Shown: positions 45,569 through 55,208, counted from the first letter of the stretch. The stretch is DNA of 64,000 nucleotides from Gammaproteobacteria bacterium (GCA_018828385.1 JAHJVE010000011.1:86965-150964), one strand, 5' to 3'. Notes: generated by a model from the letters alone, not told the origin. Program-made: numbers and translations.

Positions 45569-46190
45569 CCTGCGCAGCGAACTGATCGCCACGGCCCTTG
45601 CCATGCAGCCGGCCGGCCTCAATCGCAGCACCGCCGGCAATGTCAGCGTGCGCAGCGGTGACGGCTTCTACATCACGCCGACCGGCATGGCTTACGCCAG
45701 CCTGCACGACGATGACATCCCGCTCATGGCACTCGACGGCTCGCACATCGGCCGCCGCAAGCCGTCGTCCGAATGGCGCTTTCACCGCGACCTTTACGCC
45801 GCCCGGCCGGAAGTCGGCGCGGTGCTGCACGCCCACTCACCGTTCGCCGTCAGCCTGGCCTGCCTGCGCCTCGACATTCCGCCCTTTCACTACATGATCG
45901 CCCGCTTCGGCGGCGACACGATACGCTGCGCCGAGTATTCCATTTTTGGCTCAAATTCCCTGTCGACCGTAGCAATGGCCGCCATGGCCGGGCGCCAGGG
46001 CTGCCTGCTGGCCAACCACGGCATGCTGGTGGCCGGGCGCGATCTCGACGAGGCATTGGCGCTGGCCATCGAACTCGAAGAGCTTTGCGAGCAATACTGG
46101 CGGGCCTGCCAACTCGGTCAGCCGGTGCTGCTGTCAGCGGAAGAAATGGCCGCCGTGCTGGAAAAATTCAAGGGGTACGGCCAGCAATGA
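45561..46190 (+). CDS. Class II aldolase, FucA-like; candidate methylthioribulose-1-phosphate aldolase (Ald2)
   Basis: A protein of 209 residues with GAGGAAAACC before the ATG at 45561. The class II aldolase/adducin fold shows zinc ligands HAHS (about 94-97) and NHGM (His about 155), the catalytic Glu in SSEWRFH, and IPPFHYMIARFGG, which is much closer to L-fuculose-1-phosphate aldolase than to MtnB dehydratases. Coupled to mtnA (eight-base overlap), it could cleave methylthioribulose-1-phosphate or deoxyribulose-1-phosphate to dihydroxyacetone phosphate and an aldehyde, as in the bacterial MTA/DHAP shunt. MtnB cannot be excluded by eye. Motif copy 18 is in sense orientation (SNSLSTVAMA). Confidence 0.8.
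45937..45976 (+). repeat. Dispersed motif, copy 18
   Basis: CCATTTTTGGCTCAAATTCC followed by CTGTCGACCGTAGCAATG. The 3' half is full consensus. It is in sense orientation in the aldolase gene. Confidence 0.85.
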
Positions 46191-47146
46191 GCAAGCACGA
46201 CCTGACCCGCTGGGCGCACACCCATCGCTATTCGACCGGCAACGCCGCGGCCGAACGCGGCACCCGCCTGGTCATGTGGATCACCATCGCCACCATGCTG
46301 GTCGAGATCGTCGCCGGCTGGTGGTTCAACTCGATGGCCGTCCTTGCCGACGGCTGGCACATGAGCTCGCACGCTCTGGCCATCGGCCTCTCCGCCTTCG
46401 CCTACAGCGCCGCCCGCAAATACGCCACCGACCCGAGCTTCGCCTTCGGCACCTGGAAAATCGAGGTGCTGGCCAGCTACACGAGCGCCATCTTCCTGCT
46501 CGGCGTCGCCGCCGCGATGATTTTCGGCTCGCTCGAACGACTGTGGGCGCCGCAGGAAATCCACTACCCGGAAGCGATGGCCGTCGCCGTCCTCGGCCTC
46601 GTGGTTAATCTTGTCTGCGCGCTGATTCTCGGCCAGGCCCACGGCCACGACCATCATCATGAGCACGAACATAACCACGGACATGACCACGCCCATCACG
46701 ATCACGACGACCTCAACCTGAAAGCCGCGTACATCCACGTTGTCACCGATGCCGCCACCTCGGTGCTCGCCATCGCCGCCTTGGCCGGCGGCTGGTTCTA
46801 CGGCTGGGCCTGGCTCGACCCGGCGACCGGCATCGTCGGCGCCGTGCTCGTTGCACTGTGGGCGAAGAACCTCATCGTGCAGAGCGGCCGCGTGCTGCTC
46901 GACCGCGAAATGGATCACCCGGTTGTCGCCGAAATTCGCGACGTTATCGCCCAGCTACCGGCCGATGGCCAGACCGAACTGACCGACCTCCACGTCTGGC
47001 GCGTCGGCACCGGCGCCTACGCCTGTGCCCTGAGCCTGCTCACCCACGACGAAATGCTAACGCCGCTGAACATCCGCGATGCGCTCGCCGTACATGAAGA
47101 AATCGTCCATGCGACGGTCGAAATCCACCGCTGCGACATCTGTTAG
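46187..47146 (+). CDS. dmeF: Cation diffusion facilitator, DmeF-type Co/Ni exporter
   Basis: A protein of 319 residues starting in an ATGA overlap with the aldolase. Six membrane helices are expected. Metal-site residues are in LADGWHMSSHALAIG (TM2) and HVVTDAATSVLAI (TM5), and a His/Asp-rich cytosolic loop lies at about residues 145-168 (more than a dozen His). The HMSSHA motif marks the DmeF subgroup rather than zinc-type ZitB. It exports Co, Ni or related divalent metals by proton antiport. It converges with the PilZ gene with only three bases between stops. Confidence 0.92.
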   Translation: MSKHDLTRWAHTHRYSTGNAAAERGTRLVMWITIATMLVEIVAGWWFNSMAVLADGWHMSSHALAIGLSAFAYSAARKYATDPSFAFGTWKIEVLASYTSAIFLLGVAAAMIFGSLERLWAPQEIHYPEAMAVAVLGLVVNLVCALILGQAHGHDHHHEHEHNHGHDHAHHDHDDLNLKAAYIHVVTDAATSVLAIAALAGGWFYGWAWLDPATGIVGAVLVALWAKNLIVQSGRVLLDREMDHPVVAEIRDVIAQLPADGQTELTDLHVWRVGTGAYACALSLLTHDEMLTPLNIRDALAVHEEIVHATVEIHRCDIC

Positions 47147-47149
47147 AGG

Positions 47150-47896
47150 CTATTTGGCCAGCAACTCGTGCCGCTCGCGCTCGACCTTGGCGATGTAGCG
47201 CTGGATACGGTTTTCCTCAACTGCCGGCATGTTCTCGAAGTGCAGGCCGATGCGCCACTGTTGCAGGCCGGTGCGCCCGACCTGCGGCGTGATGTGGCGC
47301 ACGGTCGCGCTGAAGAAAAGCTCATGCTCATCTTCGGGCAGGGCGAAGTGGCAATTCTCCAGGCGATCTCCGGGGGCCAGGCCATCAGGCAGGCTGAGTG
47401 CCGTCATGCCGAGGCCGGCCACGGAAATATCGTGTGCCGGACAATTGAGCAACTTTCCGCCGGCCAAACGGCCGAAGAACTGCAGCGGTTTACCGCGCGG
47501 CGTTTCGATCCGGAAAGTATCCCGCCGCTGCAGGCGGACGATATGTTTTGGCAAAGGCACGGCAAACGCCTTGCTGCCCTCGAAATTCACTTCCGTTGCC
47601 TGCCCGGTGGTGAATTGGACGTGGATGCCGCCAGGCCGGCCGGCGAACACGTTGTGACGGCTTTCGAGAAAGCGGCGGTTGATGTCGGCGCTGCCGCTGC
47701 AGTCGAGGACCAAGCGGTCGCCGGCCGGCTGGGCGTCGAGCAGCGTCGTCAGCATCACGTCCTCGCCGCCGAAAGAAACCGTGAATTGATCCTTGGTCCG
47801 GGCAAAACCGACGAGCATGAAGGCGATCGGCAGCGTCCCGGTAACGTGAAAGCGCGCTTCGATTTCGGCTTCGGACAGTTGGGCGATCTGACTCAT
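47150..47896 (-). CDS. YcgR-like c-di-GMP effector with PilZ domain
   Basis: A protein of 248 residues. The N-terminal YcgR domain (about 1-115) is followed by a PilZ domain with the RxxxR c-di-GMP site in RLQRRDTFRIETP (about 122) and DISVAGLGM (D/NxSxxG, about 155). YcgR binds c-di-GMP and acts as a flagellar brake. Its start overlaps the upstream reductase gene in ATGA, and that reductase gene in turn overlaps a second one, so a motility effector is co-translated with two metabolic enzymes. No flagellar genes are nearby. Confidence 0.9.
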   Translation of the reverse strand: MSQIAQLSEAEIEARFHVTGTLPIAFMLVGFARTKDQFTVSFGGEDVMLTTLLDAQPAGDRLVLDCSGSADINRRFLESRHNVFAGRPGGIHVQFTTGQATEVNFEGSKAFAVPLPKHIVRLQRRDTFRIETPRGKPLQFFGRLAGGKLLNCPAHDISVAGLGMTALSLPDGLAPGDRLENCHFALPEDEHELFFSATVRHITPQVGRTGLQQWRIGLHFENMPAVEENRIQRYIAKVERERHELLAK

Positions 47897-48747
47897 GCCA
47901 GCTCCAGCACGCGCAGCAGCGAAGACGTATCATCCCGCCCCCAGCCTTGGGCCATCAGCGCATTCAGTTGCTGCGCAACAACGGCCGTCAGCGGCACAGG
48001 CGTCCCGCTCTGCCGTGCCGCTTCGAGGACCAGCCCGAAATCCTTGTGATGCAGGCGGGCATCGATACCAGCCGAAAAATCACGGCTGACCATGCGTTGC
48101 CCCATCACATCGAGCACTCGCGACGCGGCCGAACCACCGGCCAGCGCCTGCCTGACCTTGGCGCAATCGACGCCGGCGCCAGCGGCCAGGCGCATCGCCT
48201 CGGCCGCCGCCTCGATGGCGGCGACCATGATCATCTGGTTGCACGCCTTGGCGACCTGCCCGGCGCCATTCGGACCGATATGGACGATGCGCTGGCCCAG
48301 GCATTCGAGCAGCGGACGCACGCGCTCGAGCACCGCCGCCTCGCCGCCGGCCATGATGGCCAGCGTCGCGTCGATGGCCCCCTGCTCACCGCCGGAAACC
48401 GGGGCGTCGATAAAATGGATGCCTTTTTCGGCCAGCTTGCCGGCGATCTGCCGCGCCGCATCGGGCGCGATGGTCGAGCAATCGACGAGTACCGAACCGG
48501 GCGCCATTCCGTCGACCAGACCATCCTTGCCGAGCGCCACGCCTGCAACATCGGCGCTAGAGGTAATCACGGTAAACACCACCTCGCAGCAGCGCCCCAA
48601 TTCGGCCGGCGTCGCACAGACACGGGCCGGCAGATCGCCGATGCTTTCGCGACGGCGGGCCCAGACGGACAGCTCATGGCCGGCGCGCTGCAAGTGCATG
48701 GCCATCGGGCGACCCATGGCGCCCAGACCGATGAAACCTATTTTCAT
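47893..48747 (-). CDS. NAD(P)-dependent beta-hydroxyacid dehydrogenase, GlxR-like paralogue A
   Basis: A protein of 284 residues. The Rossmann start is MKIGFIGLGAMGRPMAMHL. The substrate motif FIDAPVSGGEQGA is near 120 and the catalytic Lys is in GAGQVAKACNQMI (about 170). This is the 3-hydroxyisobutyrate/tartronate-semialdehyde reductase family. It overlaps its upstream paralogue by four bases and the downstream PilZ gene by four. The sequence differs from paralogue B in substrate-loop residues, so its substrate may differ. Likely reactions are reduction of tartronate semialdehyde to glycerate, or a related hydroxy acid. Confidence 0.88.
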   Translation of the reverse strand: MKIGFIGLGAMGRPMAMHLQRAGHELSVWARRRESIGDLPARVCATPAELGRCCEVVFTVITSSADVAGVALGKDGLVDGMAPGSVLVDCSTIAPDAARQIAGKLAEKGIHFIDAPVSGGEQGAIDATLAIMAGGEAAVLERVRPLLECLGQRIVHIGPNGAGQVAKACNQMIMVAAIEAAAEAMRLAAGAGVDCAKVRQALAGGSAASRVLDVMGQRMVSRDFSAGIDARLHHKDFGLVLEAARQSGTPVPLTAVVAQQLNALMAQGWGRDDTSSLLRVLELA

Positions 48748-49610
48748 TCTTGCCCCGACAAGCGCTCGAGCAATTTGAGCACGGCGATCGAATCCTCTTC
48801 GCCCATGCCGGAACCGACCATGGCGTTGAACATCTGCGCGGTCGCCGCCGAACCGGGCAGGCAGAGGCCCAGTTCGTGCGCCGTCTGCATGACGATGTTG
48901 AGATCCTTTTCGTGCATCCAGCTCTTGAAACCCGGCTTGAAGTTGCGGTCGAGCATGCGCTGGCCGTGATTTTCGAGAATTTTCGAGTAGGCGAAGCCGC
49001 CAAGCAGCGCTTCGCGCACCTTGCTACGGTCAACGCCATTTTTTGCCGCAAATGCAAATGCCTCGGCAACGGCCAGCACGCCCATGCCGGTGACGATCTG
49101 GTTGGCTGCCTTGGTGACCTGCCCGGCGCCGCTGGCGCCGACGTGCACGATGTTCTTGCCCATGCATTCGAAAGCCGGTTTGGCCCGGGCAAACCCGACT
49201 TCGGAACCGCCGGCCATGATCGACAGCGAGCCGGCAATGGCCCCGACTTCGCCGCCGGACACCGGCGCATCGACAAAATCGACTCCGGCCGCGGCCAGCT
49301 CCTCGCCAATAGTGCGGGCGGCAGCCGGCGCGATGGTGCTCATATCAACCGCGACCAGGCCGCGCTGTCCGGCGCTGGCGACGCCGCGCATGACCTCGGC
49401 GACATCCGGCGCAGCGGCCACCATCGAAATCACCAGTTCATTGCCGCGGGCGGCATCGGCCGGGCTGGCGGCGCCTTTGGCACCGGCAGCGAGCAAGGGC
49501 TGCATGGATTCGGCGCGGCGCGCCCAGACGGTAACATCGTGGCCACCCTTGATCAGGTTAAGCGCCATCGGGCGCCCCATGATGCCAAGGCCGATAAATC
49601 CGATCTTCAT
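48744..49610 (-). CDS. glxR: 2-hydroxy-3-oxopropionate (tartronate semialdehyde) reductase, paralogue B
   Basis: A protein of 288 residues. MKIGFIGLGIMGRPMALNLIKGGHDV, FVDAPVSGGEVGAIAGSLSIMAGG and the catalytic Lys in GAGQVTKAANQIV (about 172) match GlxR/GarR, which reduces tartronate semialdehyde to D-glycerate. It fits the glycolate pathway encoded at 12.9-19.7 kb (GlcDEF, Hyi, TtuD). It is the first gene of a three-gene overlapping operon. Motif copy 19 is in sense orientation near residue 195 (FAAKNGVDRSKVREA). Confidence 0.92.
   Translation of the reverse strand: MKIGFIGLGIMGRPMALNLIKGGHDVTVWARRAESMQPLLAAGAKGAASPADAARGNELVISMVAAAPDVAEVMRGVASAGQRGLVAVDMSTIAPAAARTIGEELAAAGVDFVDAPVSGGEVGAIAGSLSIMAGGSEVGFARAKPAFECMGKNIVHVGASGAGQVTKAANQIVTGMGVLAVAEAFAFAAKNGVDRSKVREALLGGFAYSKILENHGQRMLDRNFKPGFKSWMHEKDLNIVMQTAHELGLCLPGSAATAQMFNAMVGSGMGEEDSIAVLKLLERLSGQE
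49020..49059 (-). repeat. Dispersed motif, copy 19
   Basis: On the minus strand: ATTTGCATTTGCGGCAAAAA then ATGGCGTTGACCGTAGCAAG. It is in sense orientation in glxR. Confidence 0.8.
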
Positions 49611-49671
49611 ACTGAACTCCGTCGCGAGAAGGCGCCAATTTTAGCCTTCAACGCCGCTCGCACAAACAAAC

Positions 49672-51618
49672 TCAGGCCGGCAACGCGGCGTAGTCCTCTC
49701 CGCGACCGAGGCCGACCACCTCATCGGCCGATACCGGCTGGTAAAAATGGAAGCCCTGCACGCGCTCGCATTCAAGCGTGCGCAGGAATTCCGCCTGGGC
49801 AAAGCTCTCGACGCCTTCCGCCACGAGTTGCAAGCCGAGCGAGCGGCCGAGCATGACGATGGAGGTGACCAGCGAAGCGGCATCGGCGTCGGTATCGACA
49901 TCGGCCAGGAAGGAGCGGTCGATCTTCAGGCGATCAAGCGGGAAGCGGCGCAGGTAGGAGAGCGACGAATAGCCAGTGCCGAAATCGTCGATGGCCAGCC
50001 GGACGCCCATGGCCTTGAGCTGGGCCAGGGTCTGAATCGCCGCATCGACGCCGTGCATGACCGTGCTTTCGGTGATTTCCAGTTCCAGCCGGTTGGCCGG
50101 CAGGCCGGTTTCGGCCAGCACGCCTTGCACGGTCTGGACAAAATCGGGCTGGCGGAATTGATGGGCCGAAATATTGACGGCCATCTCGCCCATATCGATG
50201 CCGGCATCGAGCCAGCTGCGAACCTGCCGGCAGGCGGTCCGCAAAACCCAATGGCCGAGCGGCAGGATGAGGCCGCATTCTTCGGCCACCGGAATGAATT
50301 CGGCCGGGGCGATCATGCCGCGCAGCGGGTGGGCCCAGCGGACCAGCGCTTCGACGCCGACGACCTTGCCGCTCAGCAGGTCGATCTGCGGCTGATAATG
50401 GAGGACCAGCTGATTCTCGGCGAGCGCCCGCCACAACTCGCTTTCCAGATGCAGGCGCCGGTTGGCGGCGGCGTTCATCGACTCGGCAAAGAACTGGTGG
50501 TTGTTGCGCCCGGCCGCCTTGGCGGCATACATCGCGGCATCGGCATTGCGGATCAGCGTCAGGCCATCGCGGCCGTGCTCCGGGTAAAGGCTGATGCCGA
50601 TCGACGGCGTGCAGTGCAGCGCGTGATCGTCGATGTCGCAAGGCTGCCCGATGGCCCGGACCAGGCGATCGATCAGCCCGGCGAGCGCTACGTTGCCATC
50701 GAATTGCTCCTGAACAACGACGAACTCGTCGCCCCCCAGACGGAAGAGGCGGGTCGCGCGGTCCATTTCGCCGCTCATCCGGCGGGCGATCTCGGCCAGC
50801 AGGCGGTCGCCGGCATGATGGCCGAGCGAGTCGTTGACCGTCTTGAAATTGTCGAGATCAATGATGAGCAAGGCCAGACGGTTGATGCCGGGCACGGCGC
50901 CGTCGAGCAAGGCATCGAGATGGCCGTCCAGCGCCAGGCGGTTGGGCAGGTTGGTCAACTGATCGTGATGGGCGAGGTAGTCGAAACGTTCGAGTTGCGC
51001 CTTGGCTTCGCTGACATCGGCGAAGGTAGCGACAAAATGCGTCGTCTGCCCGGCATCGTCGCAAATGGTTGCGATGCGCATCTGCTTGGGATAGATCGCG
51101 CCATCCTTGCGCCTATCCCAGACTTCGCCCTCCCAGAAGCCATTCTCGGCGACGAAGTCCCAGATGTTGCGATGAAAATTGAGGCCCTGATGGCCGGCGC
51201 TGAGCCGGGTTGGCGTCAGGCCGAGCACCTCGCTGGCGGCGTACCCGGTAATCTGCTCGAAAGCCGCATTGACGCTCAGTATCCGCTGCGCGCCATCGGT
51301 CAGGACCATCGCCACCGAGGCATGGTCAATGATCCGCCGCTGCAGGGCAAGCTGGGTTCTGGCCTGATCACGCAGGCCGAATAGCTGGCGACAGCCTTCG
51401 ACGATCAACAGGGTGACAACCAGGCCGATGGCAAACAGCAAAAAGCGCCACGATGGCGAGGCCGCGCCCATGAACTCGCCGGAAGAAGCCCCCCATTCGG
51501 CCGAAGACTGCCGATTGACCGACCACCAATCGAAGCCGAGGATGGCCCAGATCAGAAGGATCGCCGCCAGGGCGAACAAAACGAGTTTTCGGCCGGCAAA
51601 TACCGGAATCTGCTGCAC
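49672..51618 (-). CDS. PAS-GGDEF-EAL c-di-GMP protein
   Basis: A protein of 648 residues. Two membrane helices (about 12-28 and 53-72) enclose a short periplasmic loop. PAS/PAC follows (about 90-210), then GGDEF with intact FRLGGDEFVVV (about 300), and EAL with EALVRW (about 415), DDFGTGYSSLSYL and KIDRSFL, so both domains look catalytically competent. It makes and/or degrades c-di-GMP in response to a PAS-sensed cue. It is transcribed toward the same side as the glxR-PilZ operon and ends 62 bases before it, so c-di-GMP made here could act on the PilZ protein. Confidence 0.95.
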   Translation of the reverse strand: MQQIPVFAGRKLVLFALAAILLIWAILGFDWWSVNRQSSAEWGASSGEFMGAASPSWRFLLFAIGLVVTLLIVEGCRQLFGLRDQARTQLALQRRIIDHASVAMVLTDGAQRILSVNAAFEQITGYAASEVLGLTPTRLSAGHQGLNFHRNIWDFVAENGFWEGEVWDRRKDGAIYPKQMRIATICDDAGQTTHFVATFADVSEAKAQLERFDYLAHHDQLTNLPNRLALDGHLDALLDGAVPGINRLALLIIDLDNFKTVNDSLGHHAGDRLLAEIARRMSGEMDRATRLFRLGGDEFVVVQEQFDGNVALAGLIDRLVRAIGQPCDIDDHALHCTPSIGISLYPEHGRDGLTLIRNADAAMYAAKAAGRNNHQFFAESMNAAANRRLHLESELWRALAENQLVLHYQPQIDLLSGKVVGVEALVRWAHPLRGMIAPAEFIPVAEECGLILPLGHWVLRTACRQVRSWLDAGIDMGEMAVNISAHQFRQPDFVQTVQGVLAETGLPANRLELEITESTVMHGVDAAIQTLAQLKAMGVRLAIDDFGTGYSSLSYLRRFPLDRLKIDRSFLADVDTDADAASLVTSIVMLGRSLGLQLVAEGVESFAQAEFLRTLECERVQGFHFYQPVSADEVVGLGRGEDYAALPA

Positions 51619-51783
51619 GGGTCGAACTAGGCCTTTAGTTATATAAAAGCCAGTTTAACCTAACAAAAACAATGTTTCACAAAGTTTTTCTAAAGCCGAT
51701 TCAAGGAAAAATCAGCCTTCATATCGAGGGACTTTTCGCGCCAGCTTAGTCCCTGATCCAACAATGGATTTACCGCAATTAAC

Positions 51784-52008
51784 TTAACTGCAGCAGGACC
51801 CGTTGCCGCGCTTGACACCCATTTTGGCCAGCAGCTTTTCCGGTGGGCAGAAGCCGGTAAAGCCGCTCTGCAGCAAATTGAAGCCGACAAAGGCCGTAAA
51901 GGCGAGGAACCACTCCGAAACGAAAATCGGACTGGCGTGGTAGCCGAGGGCCAGGGAAAGAAGGATGAAAAAACCCGCCATGATGCGGATGATGCGTTCG
52001 ATGGTCAT
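51784..52008 (-). CDS. Small DUF2892 (YgaP-like) membrane protein
   Basis: A protein of 74 residues with two membrane helices (IIRIMAGFFILLSLALGY and WFLAFTAFVGFNLLQSGF). The tail FCPPEKLLAKMGVKRGNGSCCS contains three Cys. DUF2892 domains are often fused to rhodanese (as in YgaP) and found with sulfur genes. Its start overlaps the RND pump stop in ATGA, so it is the last gene of the SQR-RND cluster. The terminal Cys-Cys-Ser could carry sulfane sulfur or metal; that is inference. Confidence 0.85.
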   Translation of the reverse strand: MTIERIIRIMAGFFILLSLALGYHASPIFVSEWFLAFTAFVGFNLLQSGFTGFCPPEKLLAKMGVKRGNGSCCS

Positions 52009-55000
52009 GCTTGATGCTCCTTGCGGAATGCCGAGAAATAAAGGACGGGGATGACGACCAGGGTGAGCAGTGTGGACACCATGATGCCGAAGATCAGGGC
52101 CAGGGCCAGACCGTTGAAGATCGGGTCGTCGAGAATGAACATGGCGCCGAGCATGGCGGCCAGCGCGGTCAGGGCGATGGGCTTGGCACGCACGGCGGCC
52201 GACTGGATGACGGCCTCGCGGAAGGGCATGCCGGTCGCCACTTGCAGCTTGATGAAATCAACGAGCAGGATGGAATTGCGGACGATGATCCCGGCCAGGG
52301 CGATCATCCCGATCATCGACGTTGCCGTGAATTGCGAGCCAAACAGCGCGTGGCCGGGCATGACGCCAATAATGGTCAGCGGAATCGGCGCCATGATGAT
52401 GAGCGGCACGAGATAGCTGCCGAAGTGGGCGACGACCAGCAGGTAAATCAGGATCAGGCCGACGCCATAGGCGATGCCCATGTCGCGGAAGGTTTCGTAG
52501 GTCACCTTCCATTCGCCGTCCCATTTCACGCTGTAACCGGCGTAGGGGTCATTCGGCTGGCGGATGAACCATTCACCGAGCGTGCCGCCCTCTTTGAGCT
52601 CCATGCCGTTAATCTTGCTGCGGATGTCGAACATGCCGTAGAGGGGCGAATCGAGCTTGCCACCCATGTCACCGACGACGTACACAACCGGCAGCAGATC
52701 CTTGTGGTAGATGGCCTTTTCACGAGCCGCATCGCGCACTTCGACCAGTTCTGAAACCGGCACCAGTTGACCGTCGCGCGAGCGGACACGGAGCTTGAGC
52801 AGGGCGTCGAGACTCGATTGCTTCTCGGCCGGCAAAGTCACGCGGACCGGGATTTCGAACTTCGATTCGGTGTTATGCGCCGGCGTCACATCCTGCCCGG
52901 CCAGGCCCATGCTGACGACCTCGATGATGTCGCTCTGCGCCACGCCGAGTTGCGCCGCCTTGCTCTGCAGCACATGCAGGATGACCTTGCGCGAATCGGC
53001 CTCGATGTAATCGTCGACCGCGACGATGTCCTTGGTCTCTTCGAAAACCTGGCGCACCTGCTTGCCGACACTCATTTGGCCCGCCATGTCCGGGCCGTAG
53101 ATTTCAGCCAGGATGGGCGACATGACCGGCGGCCCAGGGGGCACCTCGACGACCTTGGCGACACCACCGTTGGCCTTGCCGATGGCTTCGATGCGGTCGC
53201 GCAGCGCAGCGGCGATCTCGTGGCTCTGCCGCGAGCGATGGTGCTTGTCGGCCAGATTGACCTGGATATCGCCCTTTTCCGGCAAGGCGCGCAGGTAGTA
53301 CTGGCGGACCAGACCGTTGAAATTGATCGGGCTGGCCGTGCCGGCATAGGCCTGATAATTGGTGACGTCCTTTTCGAGCGCCAGTTCGGCGCCGATTTCA
53401 TGCAACACGCGCGCCGTTTCCTCGACCGGCGTACCGACCGGCATGTCAAGGATGACCTGGAATTCGCTCTTGTTATCGAAGGGCAGCATCTTGAGGACGA
53501 CGAGCTGGAAGTAGGCCAGCGAAACCGAGCCGAGAATGAGCAGAACGATGGCAATGGCTAGCTTGACGCGCATCGCGCCGCCCTTGAGCGGGTCGAGGAA
53601 GGGCGTCAGCAGTTTGCGGAAGGTACTGTCGAGTTTGGCGTCGAGCTTTGACGGCTGATGTGATTCATGCGAGGGGCCATGCGATTTCATCATCCGCGCC
53701 GCCAGCCAGGGCGTGACGACAAAGGCGACGGCCAGCGAAATGGCCATGCCCATCGACGAGTTGATCGGGATCGGGCTCATGTACGGCCCCATCAGGCCGG
53801 TCACGAAGGCCATCGGGAGCAGCGCGGCGATGACGGTCAAAGTGGCCAGGATGGTCGGACCGCCGACTTCATCGACGGCAGGCGGGATGATTTCGAACAG
53901 GCTTTTTTCGGGGTGCAGGCCTTGCCAGCGGTGGATGTTCTCGACCACCACGATGGCGTCATCGACGAGGATGCCGATGGAGAAAATGAGCGCAAACAGC
54001 GAGACGCGGTTGAGCGTGAAGCCCCAAGCCCAGGAGGCAAACAGCGTCGCGGCCAGCGTCAGGGTCACGGCAACGCCGACAATGACCGCCTCGCGTTTGC
54101 CGAGCGCAAAGAAAACGAGGAGGACGACGAAGGCTGTGGCAAACACCAGCTTGCCGATCAGCTTCTGCGCCTTCTCGGTCGCCGTTTCGCCGTAGTTGCG
54201 CGTCACGGCAACCTCGACGCCCTCCGGAATGACGGCGTTTTTCAGGTCATTTATCCGGTTGACCGTAGCAGTCGCCACATCGGCCGCATTGACACCGGGC
54301 TGCTTGGAAATCTGCATGGTGACGGCGGGAAACTCACCGCTCTGGTCGCCGAACCAGGCGTAGCGTTTGGGCTGGTCCGGGCCATCTTCGACGGTCGCCA
54401 CATCGCTCATGTACACGGGCTTGCGCTGGCCGGCTTCGCCGCGCACGGCGACAACCAGATGCTTCACGTCGGCGGCCGATTCGAGATAGGTGCCGGTCTG
54501 GACCAGTACTTCGCGGTTCCCGGCGGTCAAATTGCCGGAGGATTGCAGGGCGTTCGACACTTTCAGCGCGCCGGCAATGTCCTGCGGCGTGATACCGAAG
54601 GCGTTCATGCGCTCGGCATCCATGAGCACGCGAATGGCGTGGTCGGGGCCGCCGATGGTCGAGATGTCACGCGTCCCCTTGATGCGCTTTAGCTCGATTT
54701 CGACGGCACGGGCGACTTGCTGCAGGTCGAAGGCGGAACGCGCCGGATCCCTGGTCCAGAACGTCAGCGCGACAATCGGCACGTCATCGATGCCGCGCGG
54801 CTTGATGACCGGCGCCATGACGCCGAGATTGGCCGGCAGCCAGTCGCTGTTCGATTGCACGGTGTCGTAGAGGCGCAGTACGGCGTCGTTGTATTTGACG
54901 CCGACGTCGAACTGCACGGTGATGATGGCCATGCCCGGGCGCGAGACCGAATAGACGTGCTCGACGCCATGCAGGCGCGACAGCACCTGTTCGCCGGGCT

Positions 55001-55208
55001 GCGCCACCAGATTTTCGACATCCTTGGCCGACGCGCCAGGGAAGGCAATCATCACGTCGGCCATGGTCACGTCGATCTGCGGCTCTTCCTCGCGCGGCGT
55101 GACCAGCGTGGCGAAGAGGCCCATCAGGAAAGCGACCAGGGCCAGCAGCGGCGTCATCCGCGAATTCTGGAAGGCGGCGGCGATGCGCCCGGAGATTCCC
55201 ATCGACAA
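52005..55208 (-). CDS. RND efflux transporter permease (AcrB superfamily)
   Basis: A protein of 1067 residues with the usual internal duplication: TM1 near 20, large periplasmic loop, TM2-6 (about 340-500), TM7 near 550, second loop and TM8-12. A proton-relay Asp-Asp pair lies in GILVDDAIVVVENIHRW. The signatures EEEPQIDV, QPGEQVLSRLHGVEHVYS and PGVNAADVATATVNRI are typical of the EEPQI-type subgroup; substrates cannot be read from sequence. It starts immediately after the SQR stop (adjacent bases), overlaps the DUF2892 gene, and its adaptor lies upstream of SQR. No outer-membrane channel gene is present. Motif copy 20 is antisense. Confidence 0.93.
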   Translation of the reverse strand: MSMGISGRIAAAFQNSRMTPLLALVAFLMGLFATLVTPREEEPQIDVTMADVMIAFPGASAKDVENLVAQPGEQVLSRLHGVEHVYSVSRPGMAIITVQFDVGVKYNDAVLRLYDTVQSNSDWLPANLGVMAPVIKPRGIDDVPIVALTFWTRDPARSAFDLQQVARAVEIELKRIKGTRDISTIGGPDHAIRVLMDAERMNAFGITPQDIAGALKVSNALQSSGNLTAGNREVLVQTGTYLESAADVKHLVVAVRGEAGQRKPVYMSDVATVEDGPDQPKRYAWFGDQSGEFPAVTMQISKQPGVNAADVATATVNRINDLKNAVIPEGVEVAVTRNYGETATEKAQKLIGKLVFATAFVVLLVFFALGKREAVIVGVAVTLTLAATLFASWAWGFTLNRVSLFALIFSIGILVDDAIVVVENIHRWQGLHPEKSLFEIIPPAVDEVGGPTILATLTVIAALLPMAFVTGLMGPYMSPIPINSSMGMAISLAVAFVVTPWLAARMMKSHGPSHESHQPSKLDAKLDSTFRKLLTPFLDPLKGGAMRVKLAIAIVLLILGSVSLAYFQLVVLKMLPFDNKSEFQVILDMPVGTPVEETARVLHEIGAELALEKDVTNYQAYAGTASPINFNGLVRQYYLRALPEKGDIQVNLADKHHRSRQSHEIAAALRDRIEAIGKANGGVAKVVEVPPGPPVMSPILAEIYGPDMAGQMSVGKQVRQVFEETKDIVAVDDYIEADSRKVILHVLQSKAAQLGVAQSDIIEVVSMGLAGQDVTPAHNTESKFEIPVRVTLPAEKQSSLDALLKLRVRSRDGQLVPVSELVEVRDAAREKAIYHKDLLPVVYVVGDMGGKLDSPLYGMFDIRSKINGMELKEGGTLGEWFIRQPNDPYAGYSVKWDGEWKVTYETFRDMGIAYGVGLILIYLLVVAHFGSYLVPLIIMAPIPLTIIGVMPGHALFGSQFTATSMIGMIALAGIIVRNSILLVDFIKLQVATGMPFREAVIQSAAVRAKPIALTALAAMLGAMFILDDPIFNGLALALIFGIMVSTLLTLVVIPVLYFSAFRKEHQA
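54238..54270 (+). repeat. Dispersed motif, copy 20
   Basis: TTTTTCAGGTCATTTATCCG followed by GTTGACCGTAGCA. It is antisense in the RND gene (ATATVNRINDLKN). Confidence 0.75.

Noticed and set aside
50831..50850. GTTGACCGTCTTG, a partial match to the dispersed motif
   Set aside because: It encodes the conserved KTVNDSLGH segment of the GGDEF domain on the other strand, so protein constraint explains it; no T tract.
49747..51384. A long plus-strand open frame opposite the GGDEF-EAL gene
   Set aside because: Antisense shadow of an intact gene.
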